Shown piece by piece: positions 14,606 through 26,832 of a DNA stretch of 64,000 nucleotides. Origin of the DNA: Pseudorhodoferax sp032153935 (GTDB lineage: Bacteria; Pseudomonadota; Gammaproteobacteria; Burkholderiales; Burkholderiaceae_C). Location of the stretch: the NCBI RefSeq assembly GCF_964253035.1, contig NZ_CAXUQL020000001.1, positions 6,758,001 to 6,822,000 on the forward strand. Reading direction: 5' to 3'. How positions within the stretch are numbered: the stretch's first letter is position 1; every line of letters starts with the position of its first letter. A model generated the notes under the pieces. The model did not search any database, was not told the origin of the DNA, and worked only from the letters and a program-made list of their open reading frames with translations. Position numbers and translations under genes: made by a program.

Positions 14606-15323
14606 CGGACGTCTCCAGCGGCCGGCGCGTGGCCAGCATGTAGTTCACGCTGGTGTCGCTGCTGAGCCAGTAGCGCCGCGTGATCGGGTTGTATTCGAGG
14701 CCGCGGCTGTGCTGCAGTTCCAGGCCGGCCTCGCGGCAATGGCGCCCCAGCTCGCTGGGCCGGATCATCTTGTCGTAGTGGTGCGTCCCGCGCGGCAGCA
14801 GGTTCAGCAGGTATTCCGCGCCCAGGATCGCGAACAGGAAGGACTTGGCGTTGCGGTTCAGCGTGGAAAAGAACACCCAGCCGCCGGGCTTGACCAGTTG
14901 CGCGCAGGCGCGCACCACGGACGCCGGATCGGGCACATGCTCCAGCATCTCCATGCAGGTGACGACGTCGAAGCTGGCCGGCTGTTCGGCTGCCAGTTCC
15001 TCGGCGGCCACTTCGCGGTAGCGGATGTTGGGCGTACCGGCCTCCAGCGCATGCAGTTGCGCCACCTTCAAGGCCTTGGTGGACAGGTCGACGCCCAGCA
15101 CGTTGGCGCCGCGGCGCGCCATGCTGTCGGCCAGGATGCCGCCGCCGCAGCCGATGTCGACGACCTGGCGCCCGGCCAGCGCCGCAGACTCCACGATCCA
15201 GTTCAGCCGCAGGGGGTTGATCTGGTGCAGCGGGCGGAACTCGCTCTCCGGGTCCCACCAGCGGTGCGCGAGTTCGGAGAACTTGGCGAGTTCGGCCGGG
15301 TCGGCGTTCAAAGCAGCATTCAT
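14595..15323 (-). CDS. ubiG: Ubiquinone biosynthesis O-methyltransferase
   Basis: SAM-dependent methyltransferase performing both O-methylations in ubiquinone synthesis. The 242 residues begin with AKFSELAHRWWDPESEFRPLH, the UbiG signature. SAM-binding motif I follows (VVDIGCGGGILADSMA), then EMLEHVPDP and WVFFSTLNRN. ATG 15323 is preceded by GAGGAAA; an extended frame to 15437 crosses the ompA terminator and is rejected. It is the first gene of a ubiG-gph pair on the minus strand, separated from the upstream OmpA-like gene by a terminator. Confidence 0.96.
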   Translation of the reverse strand: MNAALNADPAELAKFSELAHRWWDPESEFRPLHQINPLRLNWIVESAALAGRQVVDIGCGGGILADSMARRGANVLGVDLSTKALKVAQLHALEAGTPNIRYREVAAEELAAEQPASFDVVTCMEMLEHVPDPASVVRACAQLVKPGGWVFFSTLNRNAKSFLFAILGAEYLLNLLPRGTHHYDKMIRPSELGRHCREAGLELQHSRGLEYNPITRRYWLSSDTSVNYMLATRRPLETSDGA

Positions 15324-15345
15324 CGGTTTCCTCTGCACAAAGAAA

Positions 15346-15374
15346 AAAGCCCGCGGATACGACTCGCGGGCTTT
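15346..15374 (-). terminator. Rho-independent terminator of the OmpA-like gene
   Basis: Stem AAAGCCCGCG / CGCGGGCTTT with a nine-base loop. On the minus strand the stem is followed by a run of T. It lies between the OmpA-like gene stop and the ubiG start. Confidence 0.88.
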
Positions 15375-15417
15375 GATGCCTGCAGGCGCCAGGCCTGCAG
15401 GTGTTCTCTGACGAGAA

Positions 15418-16059
15418 TCAGTTGGCGCGGGTGCCAACCACTTCGATTTCCACGCGACGGTTCTTCGCGCGGCCTTCAGCAGTCTTGTTGTCGGCGACGG
15501 GTTGCTTCTCGCCCTTGCCTTCGGTGTAGACGCGGTTGCGTTCGATGCCCTTGGACACCAGGTACGCCTTCACGGCTTCCGAACGACGAACCGACAGACG
15601 CTGGTTGTAGGCATCGCTGCCGACGGAGTCGGTGTGACCCACGGCGATGATGACTTCCAGGTTGATGCCCTTGATCTTGCCGACCAGGTCGTCCAGCTTG
15701 GCGCGGCCTTCCGGCTTCAGCACGGACTTGTCGAAGTCGAAGAAGGCGTCAGCGGCGTAGGTCACCTTGGTGGCTGCGGGCGGCTGGGGAGCCACGACGG
15801 CGGGTGCCTTGGCGGGTGCTGGGGCGGCAGCAGGTGCCGGGGCCGGGGCAGCAGCAGCCTGGGCAACGATGGCGCCATCACAACCCTTTGCAGCGGTTGC
15901 GGGCGTCCAGTTGGCATCACGCCAGCACAGGGCTTGGTCAGCGGTCTTCCACACCAGCGCGCCATCGGCGGTGCGCCAGTTGTCGACCGATTGAGCACCT
16001 GCGGCGGTAGCGAGCGCTGCGGAGGCCAACAACATCGCCACTTTGTTCAATTTCTTCAT
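15418..16059 (-). CDS. OmpA-family outer-membrane protein with peptidoglycan-binding domain
   Basis: Protein of 213 residues. A signal peptide (MKKLNKVAMLLASAALATAA-GAQ) is followed by a short Trp- and Cys-containing segment (about 24-65), an Ala/Pro-rich linker (about 67-100) and an OmpA C-terminal domain (about 105-205). That domain has FFDFDKSVLKPEGRAKLDDL, GHTDSVGSDAYNQRLSVRRS and AEGRAKNRRVEIEV, the residues that grip meso-diaminopimelate. There is no N-terminal eight-strand barrel, so it probably tethers the outer membrane to peptidoglycan through a small N-terminal part. ATG 16059 has AGAGGAG upstream. It is divergent from gyrA. Confidence 0.9.
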   Translation of the reverse strand: MKKLNKVAMLLASAALATAAGAQSVDNWRTADGALVWKTADQALCWRDANWTPATAAKGCDGAIVAQAAAAPAPAPAAAPAPAKAPAVVAPQPPAATKVTYAADAFFDFDKSVLKPEGRAKLDDLVGKIKGINLEVIIAVGHTDSVGSDAYNQRLSVRRSEAVKAYLVSKGIERNRVYTEGKGEKQPVADNKTAEGRAKNRRVEIEVVGTRAN

Positions 16060-16111
16060 GGTTCTCCTCTGGGGGAAAAAGGCGCAGCAGCGCTGCGAAA
16101 CCGGGACGCCT

Positions 16112-16128
16112 TCAGTGACCACCACTGA
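16112..16128. repeat. Short inverted repeat in the ompA-like/gyrA divergent region
   Basis: TCAGTG and CACTGA flank ACCAC. It lies in the probable 5' untranslated region of the OmpA-like gene. It could be a regulator site or an RNA hairpin; no function is assigned. Confidence 0.3.
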
Positions 16129-16216
16129 GCACGTACGCATTGATTGTGCCATAGGGGCTTGTAGCGACTGGCGCGCGAACCGTAGGACAGAAGCCAAATC
16201 CCGGCTGTTTGTTGCT

Positions 16217-16245
16217 GTGACGCGACAGACGCCCGCGCCTAAAAT
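16217..16245 (+). promoter_or_regulatory. gyrA promoter
   Basis: GTGACG (16217-16222), spacer 17, then TAAAAT (16240-16245), followed by GCGCGGCC. The ATG of gyrA is 27 bases beyond the -10, which fits a short leader. Confidence 0.6.
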
Positions 16246-16271
16246 GCGCGGCCTTCCCTGCTTCTCACACC

Positions 16272-18905
<2,634 letters not shown>

Positions 18906-18919
18906 TACCGCCCTGCCCC

Positions 18920-18953
18920 GGCCCCGGCCTGCGCGAGCGGCCGGGGCCTTTTT
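18920..18953 (+). terminator. Rho-independent terminator of gyrA
   Basis: Perfect stem GGCCCCGGCC / GGCCGGGGCC (18920-18929 and 18939-18948) with a nine-base loop, followed by TTTTT. Confidence 0.92.
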
Positions 18954-18975
18954 CTTCCATTGCAACGGAGTGCCC

Positions 18976-20085
18976 ATGCAACAGCGCCCCTACAACTTTT
19001 CCGCCGGCCCGGCCGCCATCCCCGAAGAGGTGCTGCGCGAGGCCGCCTCCGAGATGCTGGACTGGCACGGCAGCGGCATGGGCGTCATGGAGATGAGCCA
19101 CCGCGGCAAGGAATTCATCTCGATCTACGAGCGCGCCGAGGCCGACCTGCGCGAGCTGCTGGCCGTGCCCGCGCATTACAAGATCCTGTTCATGCAGGGC
19201 GGCGGCCTGGGCGAGAACGCCATCGTGCCGCTGAACCTCTCGCGCGGCGGCGTGGTCGATTTCGTGGTCACGGGCAGCTGGAGCCAGAAGTCGATCAAGG
19301 AAGCCGCGCGCTACTGCCAGCCGCAGCTGGCGGCCAGCAACGCCGACAGCCAACACACCACCATGCCCGACCCGGCCAGCTGGAAGCTCAGCACGGGCGC
19401 GAGCTACCTGCACATCTGCAGCAACGAGACCATCCACGGCGTGGAGTTCCAGACCCTGCCCGACCTCAAGGCCCTGGGCTCGGACACGCCGCTCGTGATC
19501 GACTGTTCCTCGCACGTGGCGAGCCGCACGATCGACTGGTCGCGCGTGGGCCTGGCCTTCGCCGGTGCGCAGAAGAACCTCGGGCCGGCCGGGCTCACGC
19601 TGGTCATCGTGCGCGAAGACCTGCTCGGCCACGCGCTCAAGGCCTGCCCGAGCGCCTTCGACTACAAGACCGTGGCCGAACACGACTCGATGTTCAACAC
19701 ACCGCCGACCTACGGTATCTACATCGCCGGCCTGACCTTCCAGTGGCTCAAGCGCCAGCGTGAAGGCGCGCTGTCGGGCGTCGCCGCCATGGAGCAACGC
19801 AACCGCGCCAAGGCCGAGCTGCTGTATGGCTACATCGATGGCTCCGACTTCTACGTCAACAAGGTTGCGGCCGGCTGCCGCTCGCGCATGAACGTGCCCT
19901 TCTTCCTGCGCGACGAAAGCCGCAACGAGGCCTTCCTCACGGGCGCCAAGGCACGCGGCCTGCTGCAGCTCAAGGGCCACAAATCAGTGGGCGGCATGCG
20001 CGCCAGCATCTACAACGCCATGCCGCTGGCGGGCGTCCAGGCGCTCGTGACCTACATGCGAGAATTTGCGCAGTCACAAGCCTGA
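18976..20085 (+). CDS. serC: Phosphoserine aminotransferase
   Basis: PLP enzyme converting 3-phosphohydroxypyruvate to phosphoserine, and also acting in pyridoxal phosphate synthesis. The 369 residues start YNFSAGPAAIPEEVL, the family signature, and carry the PLP Lys200 in FAGAQKNLGPAGL. The Arg/His substrate-binding C terminus is HKSVGGMRASIYNAMPL. ATG 18976 is preceded by GGAG; upstream in-frame codons overlap gyrA and its terminator. It opens a long same-strand run into aromatic amino acid genes, an arrangement conserved in proteobacteria. Confidence 0.97.
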   Translation: MQQRPYNFSAGPAAIPEEVLREAASEMLDWHGSGMGVMEMSHRGKEFISIYERAEADLRELLAVPAHYKILFMQGGGLGENAIVPLNLSRGGVVDFVVTGSWSQKSIKEAARYCQPQLAASNADSQHTTMPDPASWKLSTGASYLHICSNETIHGVEFQTLPDLKALGSDTPLVIDCSSHVASRTIDWSRVGLAFAGAQKNLGPAGLTLVIVREDLLGHALKACPSAFDYKTVAEHDSMFNTPPTYGIYIAGLTFQWLKRQREGALSGVAAMEQRNRAKAELLYGYIDGSDFYVNKVAAGCRSRMNVPFFLRDESRNEAFLTGAKARGLLQLKGHKSVGGMRASIYNAMPLAGVQALVTYMREFAQSQA

Positions 20086-20116
20086 CATCCCCCACCTGAA
20101 AGAGACAAGACCCGCC

Positions 20117-21223
20117 ATGTCCGCAGAGCCCAGCGCCGTTTCCTCCCCCGACCTCGCGGCGCTGCGCGTGCAGATCGACGCGCTCGACCAGGAACTGCTG
20201 GCGCTGCTCAACAAGCGGGCACACGTGGCCGAGCAGGTGGGCGCCGTCAAGCGCAGCGAGGGCTCGCCCTTCTACCGCCCCGACCGCGTGGCCCAGGTGA
20301 TCGCCAAGATCCAATCGCGCAACACCGGCCCGCTACGCGACGAGCATGTGGCCGCCATCTGGAACGAGATCATGTCGGCCTGCCTGGCCCTGGAGGCCCC
20401 GCAGCGCGTGGCCGTGCTGGGCCCGGCCGGTACCTTCAGCGAAGAGGCCGCGCTGCAGTACTTCGGCAGCGCAGTCGAGCTGCAGTACTGCGCCAATTTC
20501 GACGAGGTGTTCCACGCCACGGCCTCGGGCGCAGCGCACTTCGGCGTCGTTGGCCTCGAGAGTTCGGCCGAAGGCGGCGTCACGCGCTCGCTGGACCTGT
20601 TGCTGAACACGCCCACGCACATGGTCGGCTCGGTGAGCCTGGCCGTGCAGTTCAATCTGCTGCGCCTGTCGGATTCGCTGGAGGGCATCGAGGCCGTGCT
20701 GGCCCATCCCCAGGCCCTGGCGCAGTGCCAGGGCTGGCTGTCGACCCACCTGCCCCACGCCGAGCGCCGCGCCGTGTCCAGCAACGCCGAAGGTGCGCGA
20801 CTTGCCGCCACCAATCCGGCCTGGGCCGGGCTCGCCAGCGAGCGCGCGGCCACGCAGTTCGGCCTGCACCTGGTGGCCCGCGCCATCCAGGACAACGCGC
20901 ACAACCGCACGCGTTTCGCCATCATCTGCCTGCCCGAAACGCTGGACGCACCGCCAGCCTCGGGCAAGGACTGCACCAGCCTCGTGGTCTCCGTGCCGAA
21001 CAAGCCCGGTGCGCTGCACGACCTGCTGGTGCCGCTCAAGACCCACGGCGTGTCGATGACGCGCTTCGAGTCTCGCCCGGCCCGCACCGGCCAGTGGGAG
21101 TACTACTTCTACATCGACCTGGACGGCCATCCGTCCCAGCCGCACGTCGGCAAGGCCCTGGAAGAACTGCGCGAGATCTGCGCCTTCTACAAGCTGCTGG
21201 GCACTTACCCGGTCAGCGCCTGA
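20117..21223 (+). CDS. pheA: Chorismate mutase / prephenate dehydratase (P-protein)
   Basis: Bifunctional enzyme of phenylalanine synthesis, 368 residues. Domains: an AroQ chorismate mutase (about 10-95, LRVQIDALDQELLALLNKRA), a prephenate dehydratase (about 98-275, VAVLGPAGTFSEEAALQYF) and a C-terminal ACT domain (about 285-362). The ACT domain carries the ESRP motif in MTRFESRPARTGQW, which binds phenylalanine for feedback inhibition. The dehydratase motif usually written VENSTEG is LESSAEGGVTRSLD here. The catalytic Thr is kept but Asn is Ser, a small departure worth noting. It lies 31 bases after serC and 10 bases before tyrA. Confidence 0.95.
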   Translation: MSAEPSAVSSPDLAALRVQIDALDQELLALLNKRAHVAEQVGAVKRSEGSPFYRPDRVAQVIAKIQSRNTGPLRDEHVAAIWNEIMSACLALEAPQRVAVLGPAGTFSEEAALQYFGSAVELQYCANFDEVFHATASGAAHFGVVGLESSAEGGVTRSLDLLLNTPTHMVGSVSLAVQFNLLRLSDSLEGIEAVLAHPQALAQCQGWLSTHLPHAERRAVSSNAEGARLAATNPAWAGLASERAATQFGLHLVARAIQDNAHNRTRFAIICLPETLDAPPASGKDCTSLVVSVPNKPGALHDLLVPLKTHGVSMTRFESRPARTGQWEYYFYIDLDGHPSQPHVGKALEELREICAFYKLLGTYPVSA

Positions 21224-21233
21224 GGGCGCCGCG

Positions 21234-22112
21234 ATGTTCGAACGCCTGGGCCTGATCGGCTGCGGCCTGATGGGCGGCTCGTTCGCGCTCGCGCTGCGCC
21301 AGGCCGGCCTGGTCCGTCACATCGCCGGCTTCAGTGCCTCGCCCAACACCACGCAGCGCGCGCTCGAACTTGGCGTGATCGACGTGCAGGCTGCTTCGGC
21401 CGCTGAGGCCGCGGCTGGAGCCGACCTGGTGCTGGTCGCCGTGCCCGTCGCCGCGACCGAGACAACCTTTGCCGCCATCCGTGCCACGCTTGGCGCCGAC
21501 ACCCTGCTCATGGATGTGGGCTCCACCAAGAGCGACGTGGTCGCTGCGGCCGAACGCGCGCTCGGGGGCGCCCTGCCCTGCTTCGTGCCGGCGCACCCCA
21601 TCGCGGGCAAGGAGCGCGCCGGCGTGGACCATGCCGATGCTGCGCTGTACCAGGGCCGCCACGTGATCCTGACGCCCATGGCCACTTCGGGCGCATCCCA
21701 ACTGGCCAAGGCCCAGGCCGTCTGGACCGCGCTCGGCGCACGCCTGGTCGAGATGACACCGGCCGCGCACGACACCACCTTCGCGGCGGTCAGCCACCTG
21801 CCGCACCTGCTGGCCTTCGCCTTCATCGACGGCATCGCGCAACAGCCCGAAGGCCATGCCATCCTCGCGCTGGGCGGGCCGGGCTTTCGCGACTTCACGC
21901 GCATCGCCGCGGCCGACCCGCGCATGTGGCGCGACATCTTTCTTGCCAACCGCCAGGAGTTGCTGGGCCAGCTGCGCGCGCACCAGGAGGCGCTGGCACG
22001 GTTCGAGCAGCAGATCGTGGCCGGCGACGGCGCCGCGCTGGAACAACTGATCAAAGAGGCCAGCGGCATTCGCGCCGCCTGGCACATGGATTCATTCAAA
22101 CCCGGGACCTGA
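21234..22112 (+). CDS. tyrA: Prephenate/arogenate dehydrogenase family
   Basis: NAD(P)-dependent oxidative decarboxylation of prephenate (or arogenate) towards tyrosine. The 292 residues start with a Rossmann motif, LGLIGCGLMGGSFALAL. The catalytic His and Ser regions follow: MDVGSTKSDVV, PAHPIAGKERAG and AAVSHLPHLLAFAF. There is no chorismate mutase or ACT domain, so it is the monofunctional type. Substrate choice cannot be read from sequence by eye. It sits between pheA and aroA/cmk; its stop is two bases before the next start. Confidence 0.94.
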   Translation: MFERLGLIGCGLMGGSFALALRQAGLVRHIAGFSASPNTTQRALELGVIDVQAASAAEAAAGADLVLVAVPVAATETTFAAIRATLGADTLLMDVGSTKSDVVAAAERALGGALPCFVPAHPIAGKERAGVDHADAALYQGRHVILTPMATSGASQLAKAQAVWTALGARLVEMTPAAHDTTFAAVSHLPHLLAFAFIDGIAQQPEGHAILALGGPGFRDFTRIAAADPRMWRDIFLANRQELLGQLRAHQEALARFEQQIVAGDGAALEQLIKEASGIRAAWHMDSFKPGT

Positions 22113-22114
22113 GA

Positions 22115-24130
22115 ATGTTCGACACCGCCTTTCTGGATCTCCCCCCGCTGCAGGGAGCCGCCGGAACGGTGGCGCTGCCGGGCTCCAAGAGCATCTCCAA
22201 CCGCGTGCTGCTGCTGGCCGCGCTGTCGGCCGGCCAGACCGTCGTGCGCGACCTGCTGGACTCCGACGACACGCGCGTGATGCTCGCGGCGCTGGCCCAA
22301 CTGGGCTGCACCATTGCGCGCGAGGGCAACAGCGTCACCATCACCGGCCTGGACGGAAAGCTCGCCACCACCGAGGCCGAGCTGTTCATGGGCAACGCCG
22401 GCACCGCCATCCGCCCGCTGACCGCCGTGCTGGCCCTGCTGGGCGGCAAGTTCACGCTGACCGGCGTGCCGCGCATGTACGAACGCCCCATCGGCGACCT
22501 CGTCGATGCGCTGGTACAGCTGGGCTGCGCCATCGGCTACGGCGCCAACCCCGGCTACCCGCCACTGCAGATCGGCATGCCCGGCACGCTGCAACTGGAC
22601 CAGCCGATCCGCGTGCGCGGCGACGTCTCCAGCCAGTTCCTCACGGCCCTGCTGCTGGCGCTGCCGCTCGTCACGCGGCGCGACATCACGGTCGAGGTGG
22701 TCGGCGAACTGATCTCCAAGCCCTACGTGGAGATCACGCTGAACCTGCTGGCGCGCTTCGGCATCGCGGTGGCGCGCGAGGGCTGGCAGCGCTTCACGAT
22801 CCCGGCCGGCAGCCGCTACCAGTCGCCTGGCGAGATCCATGTCGAGGCGGATGCCTCCTCGGCCAGCTACTTCGTGGCGCTGGGCGCCATCGCGGCCGAT
22901 GCCTCCCAGCCGCTGCGCATCGAAGGCGTAGGCGCGGCCTCGATCCAGGGCGACATCCGCTTCGTCGAAGCCGCCCAGGCCATGGGCGCCGCGGTCGAGG
23001 CCGGCCCGAACTGGCTGCAGGTGGCACGCGGCGCCTGGCCGCTCAAGGCCATCGACCTCGATTGCAACCACATCCCCGACGCCGCCATGACGCTGGCCGT
23101 CATGGCGCTGTACGCCGACGGCCCGAGCCGGCTGCACAACATCGCCAGCTGGCGCGTCAAGGAGACCGACCGCATCGCCGCCATGGCGACCGAGTTGCGC
23201 AAGTTCGGCGCCGAGGTCGAGGAAGGCCAGGACGAGCTGCGCATCGTGCCGCCGCCCATCGCCGCGCCCTGGCCCAGCGCGGCCATCCACACCTACGACG
23301 ACCACCGCGTCGCCATGTGCTTCTCACTGGCCGCCTTCCACCGGCTGCGCCCGGGCGCAGTGCCCTCGCAATCTCCGGTGCGCATCCTGGACCCCAAGTG
23401 CGTCGCCAAGACCTTCCCGGACTACTTCGAGGCGCTGCTGGCGGTCTGCCGCACGCCGACCGCTCGGGTGCCGGTGCTGTGCATCGACGGCCCCACGGCC
23501 TCGGGCAAGGGCACGGTGGCCGCCGCCGTGGCGCGCGCGCTGGGCTACCACTTCCTCGATTCGGGCGCGATGTACCGCATCACGGCCTACGCGGCCCTGC
23601 GTGCCGGCCACGCCATCGGCGCCGAGAACGAAGCCGCCATCGCCCGCATGGCGGCCACGCTGCCGGTGCGCTTCGACGACGGACGCATCTGGCTGGACAC
23701 GGAGGACGTGACCGACGCGATCCGCACCGAAGCCGCCGGCATGAACGCCTCCAAGGTCTCGGCGCTGCCGGCCGTGCGCGCCGCGCTGGTGGACCTGCAG
23801 CTGAGCTTTCGCCGCTTGCCGGGCCTGGTGGCCGACGGCCGCGACATGGGCACCGTGATCTTCCCGGCGGCCCCGCTCAAGGTGTATTTGACGGCCAGCG
23901 CCGAGCGCCGCGCCGAGCGCCGGCATAAGCAGTTGATTTCCAAGGGGATTTCAACTATAATCGCCGACCTTCGCGCGGACCTTGAGGCGCGCGACGCGCG
24001 GGACTCGTCCCGCGCCGTCGCTCCGCTTCGCGCCGCAGCCGATGCCCTCACCCTGGACAACTCCGATCTGCCGGTGCAAGCCTGCGTCGATCGGGTGCTG
24101 GCCTGGTGGGATCAGCGGCAGGGCTTCTGA
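22115..24130 (+). CDS. aroA-cmk: Bifunctional EPSP synthase (AroA) - cytidylate kinase (Cmk) fusion
   Basis: Single frame of 671 residues joining two enzymes. Residues 1-445 are 3-phosphoshikimate 1-carboxyvinyltransferase: LPGSKSISNRVLLLAALS, FMGNAGTAIRPLTAVLAL, RGDVSSQFLTALL and the DDHRVAM C-terminal motif. From about residue 452 it is CMP kinase: P-loop Lys465 in DGPTASGKGT, FLDSGAMYRITAYAAL, and VADGRDMGTVIFP. There is no stop or frameshift between the parts, and the linker is only a few residues. Separate aroA and cmk genes are the rule elsewhere, but the fusion is known from Comamonadaceae-type genomes. The cmk half contains the promoter of rpsA. Confidence 0.96.
   Translation: MFDTAFLDLPPLQGAAGTVALPGSKSISNRVLLLAALSAGQTVVRDLLDSDDTRVMLAALAQLGCTIAREGNSVTITGLDGKLATTEAELFMGNAGTAIRPLTAVLALLGGKFTLTGVPRMYERPIGDLVDALVQLGCAIGYGANPGYPPLQIGMPGTLQLDQPIRVRGDVSSQFLTALLLALPLVTRRDITVEVVGELISKPYVEITLNLLARFGIAVAREGWQRFTIPAGSRYQSPGEIHVEADASSASYFVALGAIAADASQPLRIEGVGAASIQGDIRFVEAAQAMGAAVEAGPNWLQVARGAWPLKAIDLDCNHIPDAAMTLAVMALYADGPSRLHNIASWRVKETDRIAAMATELRKFGAEVEEGQDELRIVPPPIAAPWPSAAIHTYDDHRVAMCFSLAAFHRLRPGAVPSQSPVRILDPKCVAKTFPDYFEALLAVCRTPTARVPVLCIDGPTASGKGTVAAAVARALGYHFLDSGAMYRITAYAALRAGHAIGAENEAAIARMAATLPVRFDDGRIWLDTEDVTDAIRTEAAGMNASKVSALPAVRAALVDLQLSFRRLPGLVADGRDMGTVIFPAAPLKVYLTASAERRAERRHKQLISKGISTIIADLRADLEARDARDSSRAVAPLRAAADALTLDNSDLPVQACVDRVLAWWDQRQGF
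23933..23961 (+). promoter_or_regulatory. rpsA promoter embedded in the cmk coding region
   Basis: TTGATT (23933-23938), spacer of exactly 17, then a perfect TATAAT (23956-23961), followed by CGCCGA. It lies in codons for KQLISKGISTII of the cmk part, about 340 bases before rpsA. Confidence 0.8.
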
Positions 24131-24308
24131 GGTAACAGTCAGGGCCGCACGAAGGCAAGGCCCATCCGGCCAGCCCGCGCAGCAAGCGCATCGGCCGGAT
24201 GGTTCACAACCCAACCGTCGCGGGACGCTCCCGCAACTACCGCCACGACAGTCTTAGAAGCCGGCGCAATCCCGCGCAGGCAAACCTGCTCCGTGGTCAA
24301 GGAACTAC
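24131..24308 (+). other. rpsA leader region
   Basis: A 178-base untranslated stretch between the aroA/cmk stop and rpsA. In other proteobacteria this leader binds S1 protein for autogenous control. I see the Shine-Dalgarno-like AAGGA before ATG 24309 but no clear terminator or long hairpin, so readthrough from aroA/cmk is expected. Confidence 0.5.
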
Positions 24309-25997
<1,689 letters not shown>

Positions 25998-26013
25998 TCG
26001 TTGCTTGGAAAGC

Positions 26014-26037
26014 GCACGGGAACCCGCGTTCCTGTGC
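26014..26037 (+). terminator. Hairpin between rpsA and ihfB (possible attenuator)
   Basis: GCACGGGAAC and GTTCCTGTGC form a 10-bp stem with one G-T pair and a CCGC loop. No T run follows, so it may only weaken readthrough into ihfB or protect the rpsA 3' end. Confidence 0.5.
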
Positions 26038-26120
26038 GACATTCGTCGGGCCAGCACCTTCGCCGCACCTGTGCGGTGGCAGGACTGGCCCGATTCCGTT
26101 GGATGCACCCCTGAACCACC

Positions 26121-26435
26121 ATGACCCGATCCGACCTCGTTGAAGAACTGGCGGCCCGCTTCAGCCAGTTGACCCACCGCGATGCCGAGCACGCGGTCAA
26201 GACCATCCTGGACGCCGTGGGCGACGCCCTGGTCAAGGGCCACCGTGTGGAGATCCGCGGTTTCGGCAGCTTCTCGATCAACCGGCGTCCGCCGCGCATG
26301 GGGCGCAACCCGCGCAGCGGCGAGGCCGTGGCCATTCCCGAAAAGCGCGTGCCGCATTTCAAGCCCGGCAAGGCGCTGCGCGAGGCCGTGGACAAGGGCC
26401 CGGTCGATCCCGACGAACGGCGTTACGACCGCTGA
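26121..26435 (+). CDS. ihfB: Integration host factor subunit beta
   Basis: DNA-bending nucleoid protein acting as a heterodimer with IhfA. The 104 residues follow the HU/IHF fold: TRSDLVEELAARFSQL at the N terminus, VEIRGFGSFSINRRPPR, then the DNA-intercalating arm GRNPRSGEAVAIPEKRVPHF, whose Pro inserts into the minor groove. The order rpsA-ihfB and the N-terminal MTRSDL identify the beta subunit. The C-terminal tail after PGKALREAV is longer and charged. It lies 123 bases after rpsA with no separate clear promoter. Confidence 0.96.
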   Translation: MTRSDLVEELAARFSQLTHRDAEHAVKTILDAVGDALVKGHRVEIRGFGSFSINRRPPRMGRNPRSGEAVAIPEKRVPHFKPGKALREAVDKGPVDPDERRYDR

Positions 26436-26469
26436 CGCGGCGTGCGCATTCGGGCCTGCGGCCCGACCG

Positions 26470-26475
26470 TAGAAT
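26470..26475 (+). promoter_or_regulatory. Possible -10 of the lapA-lapB-rfaE-rfaD group
   Basis: TAGAAT followed by GCCCCGG, 24 bases before the lapA ATG. No good -35 is seen at the matching spacing. Confidence 0.35.
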
Positions 26476-26499
26476 GCCCCGGATGAGGACATTCGCTTC

Positions 26500-26832
26500 A
26501 TGAAGAATCTGGTGTGGCTGCTCAAGTGGATACTGAAAGCAGCCATTTTTTTTACGCTGTTCGCATTCGCGCTGAACAACCAGCACGAGGGCGCGGTGCG
26601 CTTTTTCTTCGGCACCGAATGGCGCGCGCCCATGGTGCTCGTGGTGCTGGCCGCGTTCGCGCTGGGCCTGGCGCTCGGCGTGGTCGCCATGGCGCCGCGC
26701 TGGTGGCGCCAGCGCCACGCCGCGCGCGGCATGGTGGTCGAGCCACCTGCCCCCGCGCCGACCGTCCCGCCGTTGCCCGCCGAGGCCGCCACCGACACCA
26801 GCCTGGGCAACGTGCCGCGCCATGGACTTTGA
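26500..26832 (+). CDS. lapA: Lipopolysaccharide assembly protein A (LapA/YciS, DUF1049)
   Basis: Small inner-membrane protein of 110 residues. It has two hydrophobic helices (about 8-24 and 43-65) around the conserved loop NNQHEGAVRFFFGTEWRAPM, which matches the DUF1049 pattern of N.Q and a following VPL-like segment. After the second helix comes WWRQRHAARG and a Pro-rich tail. It works with LapB in the system that tunes LpxC proteolysis. The stop overlaps the lapB start by 11 bases, and no separate Shine-Dalgarno gap exists, so translation is coupled. Confidence 0.85.
   Translation: MKNLVWLLKWILKAAIFFTLFAFALNNQHEGAVRFFFGTEWRAPMVLVVLAAFALGLALGVVAMAPRWWRQRHAARGMVVEPPAPAPTVPPLPAEAATDTSLGNVPRHGL

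Noticed and set aside
23462..24130. A separate cmk gene with its own start
   Set aside because: The frame is continuous with aroA, there is no Shine-Dalgarno or start at the junction, and the fusion is known in this lineage.
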